Shown here: positions 49,910-58,680 of the stretch, piece by piece
How positions within the stretch are numbered: the stretch's first letter is position 1
Layout: the number at the start of each line of letters is the position of its first letter
NCBI GenBank assembly: GCA_944363525.1
Contig: CALVUF010000002.1
Location: 186,001 to 250,000 of the forward strand
DNA length: 64,000 nucleotides
Direction of reading: 5' to 3'
Source of the DNA: an uncultured Bacilli bacterium
GTDB lineage: Bacteria > Bacillota_I > Bacilli_A > RFN20 > CAG-826
Made by a program: the position numbers and the translations under genes
The notes under the pieces: model-generated
What the model was told of the DNA's origin: nothing
Seen by the model: the letters and a program-made list of their open reading frames with translations, nothing else
Databases searched by the model: none

Positions 49910-51982
49910 TTATTTCGTTCCGTCATCGTCATTGATGTCGGAATCGAGTTTGAGTTTGATGGCCTTGCGGCGTTCTTTTTCATTCTTGATGGCAACAATG
50001 AGCCAACGGACATAGTAGCCGACTGAGAGGATGGCTAATACCCCAAATACGATGACTAACGGATCGACGGGGTTGAAGACCACGATGGCGTTGTTGAAGG
50101 CGCCCCAGCGGAAGATGCAGGAGACGAAGAAGAGGAGAATGAATCCGAATAAGAAGTAGGCTAATCCGGCGTTGTACCAGAAGGATTTTGGTTTAACACG
50201 ACGGAATTCGTCGTTCTTGAACTTCTGGGTCTTGTAAAAGAAGAGACCTACCGAACCAATCGCCATGATCACGGTGTAAATAATAACGATCAATATCATT
50301 GTCCAATTTAAATCATGGATGTTGGCGAGACTGGCGTCTTCGGTCAGGTTGACCAACCCAAAGCGGGTGTTGACGGAGGAATGGCCGAAAGCCTGGTGGG
50401 TTGTGTCGTTCATCATATCGACGGTAATGGTGAGCGACTCGATGGCTAACGAGACCATGTTGTCGGTGGTGAAATCCTCTCCAACGTCGCTGTTCTTGAT
50501 TAAGAAGGCGAAGGATCCGTCGTTGGTTATCTCAAAGTATTGCAGGGGTGAACTGATGGTGGCGCGGGATTCTTTTAAGGCCCCGTCCTCCCCTTTGTAG
50601 CCGAACCGGTAAACGTAATTGTTTAGAGAGGTGAGACGGAAGCGAATGTGACCGGTCCCTTCTTCAATGGCGTGTCCGTTGGCGGAGTAGGAGGAAGGGT
50701 TGATGACCGGGAAGATATCGGTTTTGATTGTTGAATGTAGGGTAATATTGGTGTAACCGGCGAAACCGGCAGCAGCTTCATAGGTGAACTCGGCAAAGTC
50801 AGACAAATCCAATTTTTGGGCGAATGAGATACGCGCATGGGCAACATAGTTAGTATCGGTGTTCGGGGTTAGGTTACCGTCGGTACCAGTGACAGCATCG
50901 AAGAAGTTAGAGATATAAATGGATTCATCGTCGATCGACTGGCCACTTTCTAGGGGAATATCGATGGTTCGACTATAAGTGTAGGTGCCGACCAAGGCGC
51001 CGACGCCGTTGCGGTAAGTATTGGCTAAATTGATCGTTAATGGTAATTCACGATGATAAGTCGCCCGGGAACCATCGGAGTCGATCATATCGTAGGTGAC
51101 AATGAGGTGCTGGGCTTTATAAGGCGATTCATCGCCACGATCATAGCCGAGGATGAAGTCCTTCCCGTTGCCGAAGGTTGCGCCGGAAAGCACAAAAGGA
51201 CGGAAACTGGCCGGATATTCCCAGTCAGAGTTCCAATGGATATTGCTATCTGGCAAATCAGTCCAGCCTTCTTCAAATGTCTCGGGTTGGGATTCGTGCT
51301 GAAGGTAAATCTGGCAGTTCTCATCCAAACCGGCTAAGGCGTTTTCGGGGACAGTCAGAACCGATTCGGGGATATACAGCTCAGTGATGGAGCCTTGGGT
51401 CTCGGTGTCGATAGCTTCGGGAAGAATGCCGACGACGTTGAGGATGTAATAACCATTTCGCTGAAGTGTGGTCGGGACGTAGACTTTCGAATCCATCACG
51501 TTGTTATCGGTGATTTGGTAGACCTGTCCAGTGTAAGTGGGATAGATCACGTTGCCATCTTCGTCGACGTTGTTTTCGTCAACTGGTACGTCCGGAACGT
51601 AGGTCGGGTCATCAATGGTGATGTTGCAGTTGCGCGAAGAATTGGTAACGGTCGAGATTGAAGAAGAAAAGGTAACGCTGTAGGACTGAACCGAATCAGT
51701 GGTGGTGGAAGAAGTTAAGCTTACGATTAACTCGCCACCCACATCGGTGGCGGTATCACTATAGCCTTTGCCTTGAATGGCGTCGGTAATCTCTGATAGC
51801 TGTTGCCCTTGGATTAGCGTGGAATCTTCGGATTGGCTGGTTGATTCTTCGCCTTCAGCTAGTACAACGCTCGCCGGTTTGGCGCCGACGATAGCCGTTA
51901 GGGCAAAGGCGAGCGAAGCAACGCCAAAGGGTAAAAGCCACCCCAGCGGATGGCGCTTTCTGGTCCGAAAGGTTTTGTCCAT
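49910..51982 (-). CDS. Large exported membrane protein of the nuclease/ABC cluster
   Basis: A 690-residue protein with an N-terminal signal helix (LPFGVASLAFALTAIVGA), a long extracellular beta-rich region of about 540 residues and three C-terminal helices (about 560-580, 600-625, 638-660). A basic cytoplasmic tail follows. One stretch (ITELYIPESVLTVPENALAGL) resembles a bacterial leucine-rich surface repeat. Function unknown; its position directly before the ATPase gene suggests a surface partner of the transporter. It has its own strong leaderless promoter (TTACAT-17-TATAAT-8-ATG), so it begins the main transcript. Confidence 0.82.
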   Translation of the reverse strand: MDKTFRTRKRHPLGWLLPFGVASLAFALTAIVGAKPASVVLAEGEESTSQSEDSTLIQGQQLSEITDAIQGKGYSDTATDVGGELIVSLTSSTTTDSVQSYSVTFSSSISTVTNSSRNCNITIDDPTYVPDVPVDENNVDEDGNVIYPTYTGQVYQITDNNVMDSKVYVPTTLQRNGYYILNVVGILPEAIDTETQGSITELYIPESVLTVPENALAGLDENCQIYLQHESQPETFEEGWTDLPDSNIHWNSDWEYPASFRPFVLSGATFGNGKDFILGYDRGDESPYKAQHLIVTYDMIDSDGSRATYHRELPLTINLANTYRNGVGALVGTYTYSRTIDIPLESGQSIDDESIYISNFFDAVTGTDGNLTPNTDTNYVAHARISFAQKLDLSDFAEFTYEAAAGFAGYTNITLHSTIKTDIFPVINPSSYSANGHAIEEGTGHIRFRLTSLNNYVYRFGYKGEDGALKESRATISSPLQYFEITNDGSFAFLIKNSDVGEDFTTDNMVSLAIESLTITVDMMNDTTHQAFGHSSVNTRFGLVNLTEDASLANIHDLNWTMILIVIIYTVIMAIGSVGLFFYKTQKFKNDEFRRVKPKSFWYNAGLAYFLFGFILLFFVSCIFRWGAFNNAIVVFNPVDPLVIVFGVLAILSVGYYVRWLIVAIKNEKERRKAIKLKLDSDINDDDGTK

Positions 51983-51990
51983 ACGCGCAC

Positions 51991-52019
51991 ATTATAAAGA
52001 CGTTCGCGAGAAAATGTAA
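51991..52019 (-). promoter_or_regulatory. Leaderless promoter of the nuclease/ABC transcript
   Basis: On the minus strand TTACAT (52019-52014), 17 bp, TATAAT (51996-51991), then 8 nt (GTGCGCGT) to the ATG at 51982. No ribosome site is possible. Confidence 0.75.
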
Positions 52020-52076
52020 CCGCGAAAGCAGTCGAAGCGCTTTCGCTGACGTTGCCAATGCTCAAGTTTGCTCAAA

Positions 52077-53078
52077 TTATTCTCTAGTAATTGACTCGAA
52101 CTTGACTGGTGTCTTGTAATTCTGAACTTGGGAGACGACGGCCTCTTCCAGGTTATAGAAAACGGTGGCGTTGGTTGTATCGACTTCCTGCAAATCGAGC
52201 AAATAATCAGCAAAACCCTGCTTTTTCTTTGAGAAACCCATCAAGGTTACTGAGATGATGGCCGGGACCATAAAGGTGAAGACCGAGAGGATTAGAATTC
52301 CGAAATAAAAGATCAGGAAGCGGGCTAGGCTCCGTTGCCAGGTGGGGTTAAGCAAACGGGAATCGACGGTGGAGATTTTGTAAATCGCTTTGCCAAAAGT
52401 CATCCGGCCCCGGCGGAAGATCCACGTTGGGACATAGTAGACGATAATCCCGGCTAGGCAATAGGCGATAGGAACCTCAACGAATACCAAAGTCCGGGAA
52501 ATATACATCGTCAAATCGACGTATTCTTTGAATCTAGTTGCGAGATAGCCATGGCAGTATTCGTTGATGAAGGGCTTGTAGACATTATCGAAATATTGGG
52601 TGTATGAAGCTTTGCAATCGGGATTCATCACGATACTTCCGTCTTTTTCGATGAAGTAGGGTTGACTTAGGAAAGAGGCCGCTAGACGATAGTCGTCATA
52701 AGCATCTTGAATCTCGTCGCCGACCGTGGCCCCTTCGACGGTATAGGCGTATTCGATGAAATCCTCGATGGCGTTTTTGGCTCGATTCATTTTGTTGCTG
52801 GTGGTGTCGGAGGAAGAGGAGATGTCTCCGGCGATGTCGACGACTTGACCTTCTTTCTCAACGTATAGCGAGGATTCTAACTTCATTTCCGTCAAGCGGT
52901 TTTCTTTGGTCTGATAGCCTTCGGTTGACATATAAATCGCCCGGACGCCGACAAAGAGGAAAATGGCCACGACGGCAAAAATCAAGAGGTCGACCAAGCA
53001 AGCGAAAACGCGTCGCCAGAACTTCGGACGCGCATATTTAATTTCCGGGATCAATTCCTCTTGGTTCTGCTCGCTCAT
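52077..53078 (-). CDS. RDD-family membrane protein with extracellular insert
   Basis: A 333-residue membrane protein of the RDD family. The first segment ARPKFWRRVFACLVDLLIFAVVA carries the Arg and Asp pair of the name. The later parts RRGRMTFGKAIYKI and KKKQGFADYLL match the family's second half. Between the first and second helices lies an outside domain of about 140 residues. RDD proteins are poorly understood, sometimes linked to transport. It overlaps the upstream gene by ATGA and precedes the main cluster promoter. Confidence 0.78.
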   Translation of the reverse strand: MSEQNQEELIPEIKYARPKFWRRVFACLVDLLIFAVVAIFLFVGVRAIYMSTEGYQTKENRLTEMKLESSLYVEKEGQVVDIAGDISSSSDTTSNKMNRAKNAIEDFIEYAYTVEGATVGDEIQDAYDDYRLAASFLSQPYFIEKDGSIVMNPDCKASYTQYFDNVYKPFINEYCHGYLATRFKEYVDLTMYISRTLVFVEVPIAYCLAGIIVYYVPTWIFRRGRMTFGKAIYKISTVDSRLLNPTWQRSLARFLIFYFGILILSVFTFMVPAIISVTLMGFSKKKQGFADYLLDLQEVDTTNATVFYNLEEAVVSQVQNYKTPVKFESITRE

Positions 53079-54214
53079 ACGTAATAGCCTTTAGCTTTGT
53101 AAATCTCATCCAACATCTCTTCTTTCATGGAGACGGAATGAGTGAAAATCTCCGTCAAACCTCGATTGAATTTATCGAAAATCACCGTAAAGAAGGCGGA
53201 AATGACCAAAAGAAGCCCAACGATCGAAATACCCAGCAAAGTTGAGATGGAAAACACGTAATTGACCGAAACGGTTGGAACGGGGACGAAGAGTAAGCAG
53301 GGCAGGGTCAAGACGGTGGCGTAGAGCCCTTCTAACAACCGGACCCGTCTGGGCAATAGGGCGAAGCTGACCCGATCGACCCGGTCGACCTTGATGACTG
53401 ACTGGGTGGGGGTCCGCCCCTTTTTATTGACAAGAGGGTAGACGAAATATAATGCGATGGCGGCAATCCCGAATGACATTGCCGAGCAGGCGATGGCCAC
53501 TAGGTCATAGAAGTCCTCGTAATCGCGGATCAAAGCGGTCAAATCGTTATAGCTTTGCGTTGGGTGATCGACTGGTAATGAAAGGTCATTAGCCTCGATA
53601 TCGCCCATCATTGTGTAGAACATGGTCAGGAAGTAATGGTTAAAGGCGCTTTCGTAGGCGGCTGAGCCTTCTTCGTCCATTTGGTCTTTTTCGTCGAAGG
53701 CGGGTTCGAACATGTCCTGATATTCTTTCTTCATTGTTGGCCGACCGGCTTCATCAAGTCGGGACCGGTCGAACATTCCGAGAGAATCGTATTCACCAAT
53801 TAATTCCAGATAAGTCTTTCCGTCTTTATTGGGGTATTTCGAATAGTAATGATGGAAGATCTCATATTCGGATGATCCGCCTTTGACATAAAAAGAAAGG
53901 TAAAGGTCGTAGGTATACTCAAGGTTGTCATTGATGTTGTTTTTGGTTTCGGCCGTTTGATAAAAAAGCAAATCGTTTTCGTAGAGAATGGTATAACGCG
54001 ATTGCTCGTTGGCTACGTTCAAAGACTCTTTGGTGTCGTAGTCGGTGACGCTTTTGGCGATGGGATAGACGATGATGTTGGAGAGGAACAAAGCAAAGAT
54101 AAAGACGAGGAAGAAATCGCCTAAAAAGAGCAACATCCTTTTACCCTTGGTTAAGGGAAAGACATCGAGGGTCGTTCCCCGATGGCTTTGCTGCTCGTTG
54201 TCCTTCTCGTCCAT
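53075..54214 (-). CDS. RDD-like membrane protein, diverged
   Basis: A 379-residue protein with the same plan as the next gene: helix (LLFLGDFFLVFIFALFLSNIIV), an extracellular domain of about 190 residues, then three helices with NKKGRTPTQSVIKV and FDKFNRGLTEIF, RDD-like motifs in altered form. The first Arg of the RDD signature is replaced. TACAAT ends 7 nt before the ATG with no ribosome site. It is coupled to the downstream RDD gene, so the two may form a heterodimer. Confidence 0.7.
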   Translation of the reverse strand: MDEKDNEQQSHRGTTLDVFPLTKGKRMLLFLGDFFLVFIFALFLSNIIVYPIAKSVTDYDTKESLNVANEQSRYTILYENDLLFYQTAETKNNINDNLEYTYDLYLSFYVKGGSSEYEIFHHYYSKYPNKDGKTYLELIGEYDSLGMFDRSRLDEAGRPTMKKEYQDMFEPAFDEKDQMDEEGSAAYESAFNHYFLTMFYTMMGDIEANDLSLPVDHPTQSYNDLTALIRDYEDFYDLVAIACSAMSFGIAAIALYFVYPLVNKKGRTPTQSVIKVDRVDRVSFALLPRRVRLLEGLYATVLTLPCLLFVPVPTVSVNYVFSISTLLGISIVGLLLVISAFFTVIFDKFNRGLTEIFTHSVSMKEEMLDEIYKAKGYYV

Positions 54215-54237
54215 CGATTTAATTGTAGCAACTTATT

Positions 54238-54753
54238 TCAGTGGCGGTTTTGCGCTTTTTGCCGTCTTAGTTCCTCAGCGATGAAATCGGGCCCGACGCG
54301 GATGACCTCGTCATAGGCGTCGGCGACCTTGTTGTCTAATGGTTCATACTGTGCCGCCATCTTCCTCATCGCTTCCTCGGGCACGATCTTCTCTTTCTTC
54401 CGCATCCGGTTCTGGGCGAAGACGTCCTCTAAGGGGATATCGAAGACCACGAGAATATGCTTATCGAACTCTGGGGTCTGTTCCCGGTAGTAATCGCGAT
54501 AAAAGTTGGTCAGGTTGGTGGAATCGGCGATGACGTTAGCATCCTTATCTTGTTCGGCATATTGGTGAATCCGATTCAAAAACGTCTCCCAGACCAGTGG
54601 CTCGTTAGAAAAATCGTCCGCTCGACCGAATAGCTCGATCCTTATCTCGTCGCTAGAGACTATATAGACATGGTCGTGCTCCTGCTGAAAGCGGCGCGCC
54701 CAGGTCGATTTCCCCGATCCGGGCAAGGCTGACAACAGGTAAAGCGTGCGCAT
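54238..54753 (-). CDS. P-loop kinase-like ATPase, paralogue of 31221
   Basis: A 171-residue AAA_33-type kinase. P-loop ALPGSGKST, then VSSDEIRIELFG, ANVIADSTNLTNFYRDYY and the lid FAQNRMRKKEKIVP. Relatives include polynucleotide kinases and zeta toxins; the substrate is unknown. ATG 54753 or 54762 could start it. 54753 leaves the 9-nt gap after the -10 (TATCAT) seen elsewhere and begins at MRTLYLLSALPG. It lies just outside the surface cluster. Confidence 0.75.
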   Translation of the reverse strand: MRTLYLLSALPGSGKSTWARRFQQEHDHVYIVSSDEIRIELFGRADDFSNEPLVWETFLNRIHQYAEQDKDANVIADSTNLTNFYRDYYREQTPEFDKHILVVFDIPLEDVFAQNRMRKKEKIVPEEAMRKMAAQYEPLDNKVADAYDEVIRVGPDFIAEELRRQKAQNRH

Positions 54754-54771
54754 ACGCGCCATATGATATAA

Positions 54772-54925
54772 AAGGAGAGTGACGGGGTCTAGTGAGTTTG
54801 CGTCTAATCTAATGATAAGATTGACTTGCCGTCGAGCTTTAGACGGCGAAAAAAGGCAAAGAAAGTGCTTTCTTATTTTGCACCAGCGTTTATTATGGTA
54901 TTGACTTTTGCTAAAATTCCCATGT
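54772..54925. other. Intergenic region with divergent promoters
   Basis: 154 bp, AT-rich. It contains the minus-strand promoter of the kinase gene near 54763-54791 and the plus-strand TAAAAT (54912-54917), which ends 8 nt before the next ATG. GCCGTC...GACGGC (54826-54847) forms a short hairpin. Confidence 0.4.
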
Positions 54926-55510
54926 ATGGACGAAATCATCCAAGTCAAAACTAAGAAATTCGTGGTCACCTCGGTCAAAGCCGTGCACGAGGACCACACG
55001 ACCTACATCTGCACCTGGGCCGAGCGTGTCTATTGCGTCCGGACCTACAAAACCGGTTATGAGCAAGCCCTCGCCGATTATAAGGAACTGAAGCACGCCG
55101 GCATCAATATGGCCAAGATGTGCTATCACGATGATGAGGCCAAGGTCATCGTCTTCGATTATTTCCCTGAGGACGATTGCCTCAAAGCCCTTTCCCAAGG
55201 ACCTTTGGACGACCGCTATTTCGAAGCCCTCTTCTCTTTATATCGTTTCGCCCGCTTCTCCAAGGTCTCCCTCGACTGGGAGCCCCAGAACTTCATGCTT
55301 CGTGGATCGCAGATGTTCTACCTCCCGACTAAATGGACGGCCTTAACCGATAAGAATCGGCTGGAGCCTACCGCCATCCGTTCCTGGTTCTTAGGCAAAG
55401 AAGGCCGGGCCCTCCTTGCCAAGAAAGGGTATGACGTTTCCTCTCTTCCGACTTTAAGCGAGCCGGAAGTGAACAAGGCGACCGTCTTAGTCACGGTCAA
55501 GCATTGGTAA
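54926..55510 (+). CDS. Unknown protein with kinase-like catalytic-loop motif
   Basis: A 194-residue soluble protein. Residues about 35-120 read like the lobes of a small kinase-like (APH/lipopolysaccharide kinase) fold, with YEQALADYKELKHAGI and VIVFDYFPEDDCLKAL. SLDWEPQNFML resembles the catalytic HxDxxxxN loop, with Asp and Asn spaced correctly, although His is absent. The metal-binding DFG-like motif is not obvious. It may be a pseudokinase. TAAAAT ends 8 nt before the ATG (leaderless). It precedes prs by 3 bp, so the two are co-transcribed. Confidence 0.6.
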   Translation: MDEIIQVKTKKFVVTSVKAVHEDHTTYICTWAERVYCVRTYKTGYEQALADYKELKHAGINMAKMCYHDDEAKVIVFDYFPEDDCLKALSQGPLDDRYFEALFSLYRFARFSKVSLDWEPQNFMLRGSQMFYLPTKWTALTDKNRLEPTAIRSWFLGKEGRALLAKKGYDVSSLPTLSEPEVNKATVLVTVKHW

Positions 55511-55513
55511 GCC

Positions 55514-56470
55514 ATGGATAACGTTAAGATTTTTTCTTTAACCGCCAATCCATCCTTAACTCAAGAGGTATGCAATATCCTCGGGGTTGAGCAGGGCAAA
55601 AGCGAGGTCACCCATTTCTCCGATGGGGAAGTGATGGCCCGTTCCCCTGATTCGGTCCGGGGCAAGACCGTCTACATCATCCAAAGCACCGCCACTCCGG
55701 CGGCCGAAAGGCTGATGGAGCTATTGGTGTTCATCGATGGAATCCGCAACGCCAAGGCCAAAGAAATCAATCTCGTTATTCCTTATTATGGCTTCTGCCG
55801 GCAGGACCGGGTCGCCCGTCCCGGCGAACCGATCACGGCCAAGTTAGTCGCCGACCTCCTCGATACCGTCGGCGTCTCCCGGATCATCACCATGGATCTG
55901 CATACCCCCCAGACCCAAGGTTTCTTCTCCTGCCCGGTCGATGACTTAAGCTCGATTCCTTTATTCGGGGAGCACTTCCGGAAAGAATTCGCTTCCTTAG
56001 GCATCAAGACCGAGGATGTGGCGGTCGTCTCCCCTGATCATGGGTCGATCCATCGGGCTCGGGACTTAGCCTCCGAACTCCCCAATTCGGAAATCGCCAT
56101 CATCGATAAAAGACGACCGGCCCCTAATGTGGCCGAGGTCATGAACATCGTCGGCGAGGTGCGGGGCAAGCACTGCCTGATCGTCGATGACATCATCGAT
56201 ACGGCGGGAACGGTCTTAGCCTGCAGTCACGCGATTCTATCAAGAGGGGCGCTTGATGTCCGAGTGGCCGGCACTCATGCCGTCTTCTCGCCGGGCTCGG
56301 CCGAATTATTGGCCCAGTCCCCGATCGTCGATCTGGTCGTCACCAATTCGATTGAGCATCCGAAGATGAAGGGAGTGACGGTCCTCTCGATTGCCAATAT
56401 GATCGCCGGGGTCATCAAAGCCAGCGTTGAGGGAACGGCGGTTCCCAATTCCTGGATGTCCTTCTATTGA
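55514..56470 (+). CDS. prs: Ribose-phosphate pyrophosphokinase
   Basis: Prs makes phosphoribosyl pyrophosphate from ribose 5-phosphate and ATP, for nucleotide, NAD and histidine synthesis. It is 318 residues. FSDGEV and the flexible catalytic loop (YYGFCRQDRVARPGEPI) are present. The PRPP-binding loop is VDDIIDTAGT. The active-site DLHTPQTQGFF is intact. The gene is coupled to the upstream kinase-like gene and closed by a terminator at 56477. Confidence 0.96.
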   Translation: MDNVKIFSLTANPSLTQEVCNILGVEQGKSEVTHFSDGEVMARSPDSVRGKTVYIIQSTATPAAERLMELLVFIDGIRNAKAKEINLVIPYYGFCRQDRVARPGEPITAKLVADLLDTVGVSRIITMDLHTPQTQGFFSCPVDDLSSIPLFGEHFRKEFASLGIKTEDVAVVSPDHGSIHRARDLASELPNSEIAIIDKRRPAPNVAEVMNIVGEVRGKHCLIVDDIIDTAGTVLACSHAILSRGALDVRVAGTHAVFSPGSAELLAQSPIVDLVVTNSIEHPKMKGVTVLSIANMIAGVIKASVEGTAVPNSWMSFY

Positions 56471-56476
56471 GAAATG

Positions 56477-56503
56477 GTCGCCGAATAAGGCGACTTTTCT
56501 TTT
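56477..56503 (+). terminator. Terminator after prs
   Basis: GTCGCC (56477-56482) pairs with GGCGAC (56489-56494) across GAATAA, followed by TTTTCTTTT. Confidence 0.88.
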
Positions 56504-56539
56504 GCTCTTTGTCTTTTCAAACCGAAATATCTCGGGTTG

Positions 56540-56622
56540 GCGAATCCAAAAAATCGCAGATTTGGGCATTGGCGAATTTAAAAAATCGCATTTGGGACGA
56601 TCCGCGAAATCAAAAAATCGCA
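56540..56622. repeat. Three-copy, 32-bp-period tandem repeat
   Basis: The unit GCGAAnnnAAAAAATCGCA (19 bp) begins at 56540, 56572 and 56604, exactly 32 bp apart. Each unit has short inverted ends (GCGA/TCGC) around an A6 tract. The 13-bp connectors share TTTGGG. Protein-binding iterons or a decaying repeat are both possible. Confidence 0.7.
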
Positions 56623-56655
56623 CGAAAATCGAAGTCCGCCCCTAGAAATTCCAAT

Positions 56656-56684
56656 TTGTATTCGCTGCGAATACGGCCTAACAA
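56656..56684 (+). promoter_or_regulatory. Promoter with palindrome over the -35
   Basis: TTGTAT (56656-56661), 17 bp, TAACAA (56679-56684). The inverted repeat GTATTCGC-T-GCGAATAC (56658-56674) covers the -35 and most of the spacer. No coding gene follows before the hairpins at 56841-56887. Confidence 0.5.
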
Positions 56685-56689
56685 TACTT

Positions 56690-56866
56690 GGATTTAAAGA
56701 GCTCGCGTTTAGCTGAGTTTCTGAAATATGTCCGTCGCAAATTATCTAAATTATTCGATTTTGCGGTGTTTTTTGCTGTTTGTTACTTGTGATGGCACCC
56801 TGAGTCGGAAACGATTGTTAGTCCAAACCCTAGCAAAGGGAATCAGTTGATTCCAAACTGATTTTT
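56690..56866 (+). ncRNA. Candidate small RNA between prs and queT
   Basis: About 175 nt without an open frame, between a promoter (56656-56684) and an intrinsic-terminator-like hairpin. It contains an internal stem CGCAAA...TTTGCG (about 56734-56764). I cannot assign it to a known RNA family. Confidence 0.35.
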
Positions 56867-56887
56867 ACCCCCGAAATCTTTTTCGGG
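56841..56887 (+). terminator. Tandem hairpins before the queuosine operon
   Basis: AATCAGTT (56841-56848) pairs with AACTGATT (56856-56863) and runs into TTT. A second hairpin, CCCGAAA-TCTT-TTTCGGG, lies at 56870-56887. The first looks like a terminator for the candidate small RNA. Confidence 0.5.
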
Positions 56888-56926
56888 CGGGCCCCTCGCT
56901 TTTTCTTAACTGATTTTCCCTTCTTT

Positions 56927-56955
56927 TTGCTTTGCGTAGATTCGGCGTTTATAAT
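56927..56955 (+). promoter_or_regulatory. Promoter of the queuosine operon
   Basis: TTGCTT (56927-56932), 17 bp, TATAAT (56950-56955). Transcription would begin near 56962, at the first base of the candidate riboswitch. Confidence 0.8.
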
Positions 56956-56961
56956 CCCCTC

Positions 56962-57002
56962 TGCTGTTAGTCCTCGGTACCCAGCGTTAAAAAATCAGGA
57001 GG
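56962..57002 (+). promoter_or_regulatory. Candidate preQ1 riboswitch
   Basis: The 5' leader is about 50 nt. Stem GCTG (56963-56966) pairs with CAGC (56982-56985). Its loop holds CCTC (56972-56975), which can pair with GAGG (56999-57002) in the ribosome site. An A-rich segment, GTTAAAAAATCA, lies between. This H-type pseudoknot layout with an A-rich tail and masked Shine-Dalgarno is that of preQ1-I riboswitches, and the genes that follow are preQ1 transport and queuosine synthesis. The sequence is not a textbook consensus match. Confidence 0.55.
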
Positions 57003-57010
57003 CACCTATC

Positions 57011-57523
57011 GTGTCAGACAAACTACTGCTTAAAGTCGCCCAAAACGGAATCGCCGGGGCGATTTATTTTTTGCTATGCCTGCTTTTAAGCGGCATATCC
57101 TACGGGCCGATGCAGATCCGCTTCGCCGAGCTGCTTTGCTTGCTTTGCTTCTTCCGGTCCGATTTCATCAGCGGCGTCACCATCGGCTGCTTCTTGGCTA
57201 ACCTCGGCTCGACTCTGGGCTGGCCGGATATTCTTATTGGGACCGCCGCCACTTTCTTATCCTGCGCCCTTATTTCCTTTGCATCTCCTAGGATGCTTAT
57301 CGCTTGCTTATATCCGATCGCCATTAATGCTTTTGTTGTCGGGGCGGAATTATGCTGGCTTTTAGAGCTTCCTTGGGACACTTATTGGTATCAAGCCGGC
57401 CTCGTCTGTGCCGGCGAGACCATCGCCATCGCCATCGGCTATGTTTTCTTCTTGCTGGTTAAGAGGAACAAAGGGTTCTTCAAGGCCCTTCAGCCCTCCC
57501 GGCATTACCCCTTTAAGTATTAA
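57011..57523 (+). CDS. queT: QueT-family queuosine-precursor transporter (ECF S component)
   Basis: A 170-residue membrane protein of the QueT family, the substrate-binding subunit of an energy-coupling-factor importer for preQ1 or related bases. The family signature ISYGPMQIRFAELLCLL is near residues 30-45. Five or six hydrophobic helices follow, with ANLGSTLGWPDILIGTAATFL. The start is GTG 57011 with AGGAGG 8 nt upstream, which the candidate riboswitch can mask. No queD/E/C/F synthesis genes are seen, which supports salvage of precursor. The shared ECF module must be encoded elsewhere. Confidence 0.82.
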   Translation: MSDKLLLKVAQNGIAGAIYFLLCLLLSGISYGPMQIRFAELLCLLCFFRSDFISGVTIGCFLANLGSTLGWPDILIGTAATFLSCALISFASPRMLIACLYPIAINAFVVGAELCWLLELPWDTYWYQAGLVCAGETIAIAIGYVFFLLVKRNKGFFKALQPSRHYPFKY

Positions 57524-57537
57524 GGGGGTATTTGTAA

Positions 57538-58677
<1,140 letters not shown>

Positions 58678-58680
58678 ACT

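Noticed and set aside
56540-56622. Short CRISPR array
   Set aside because: The connectors are only 13 bp and partly alike, the units vary, and there are no cas genes nearby. It is a simple tandem repeat.
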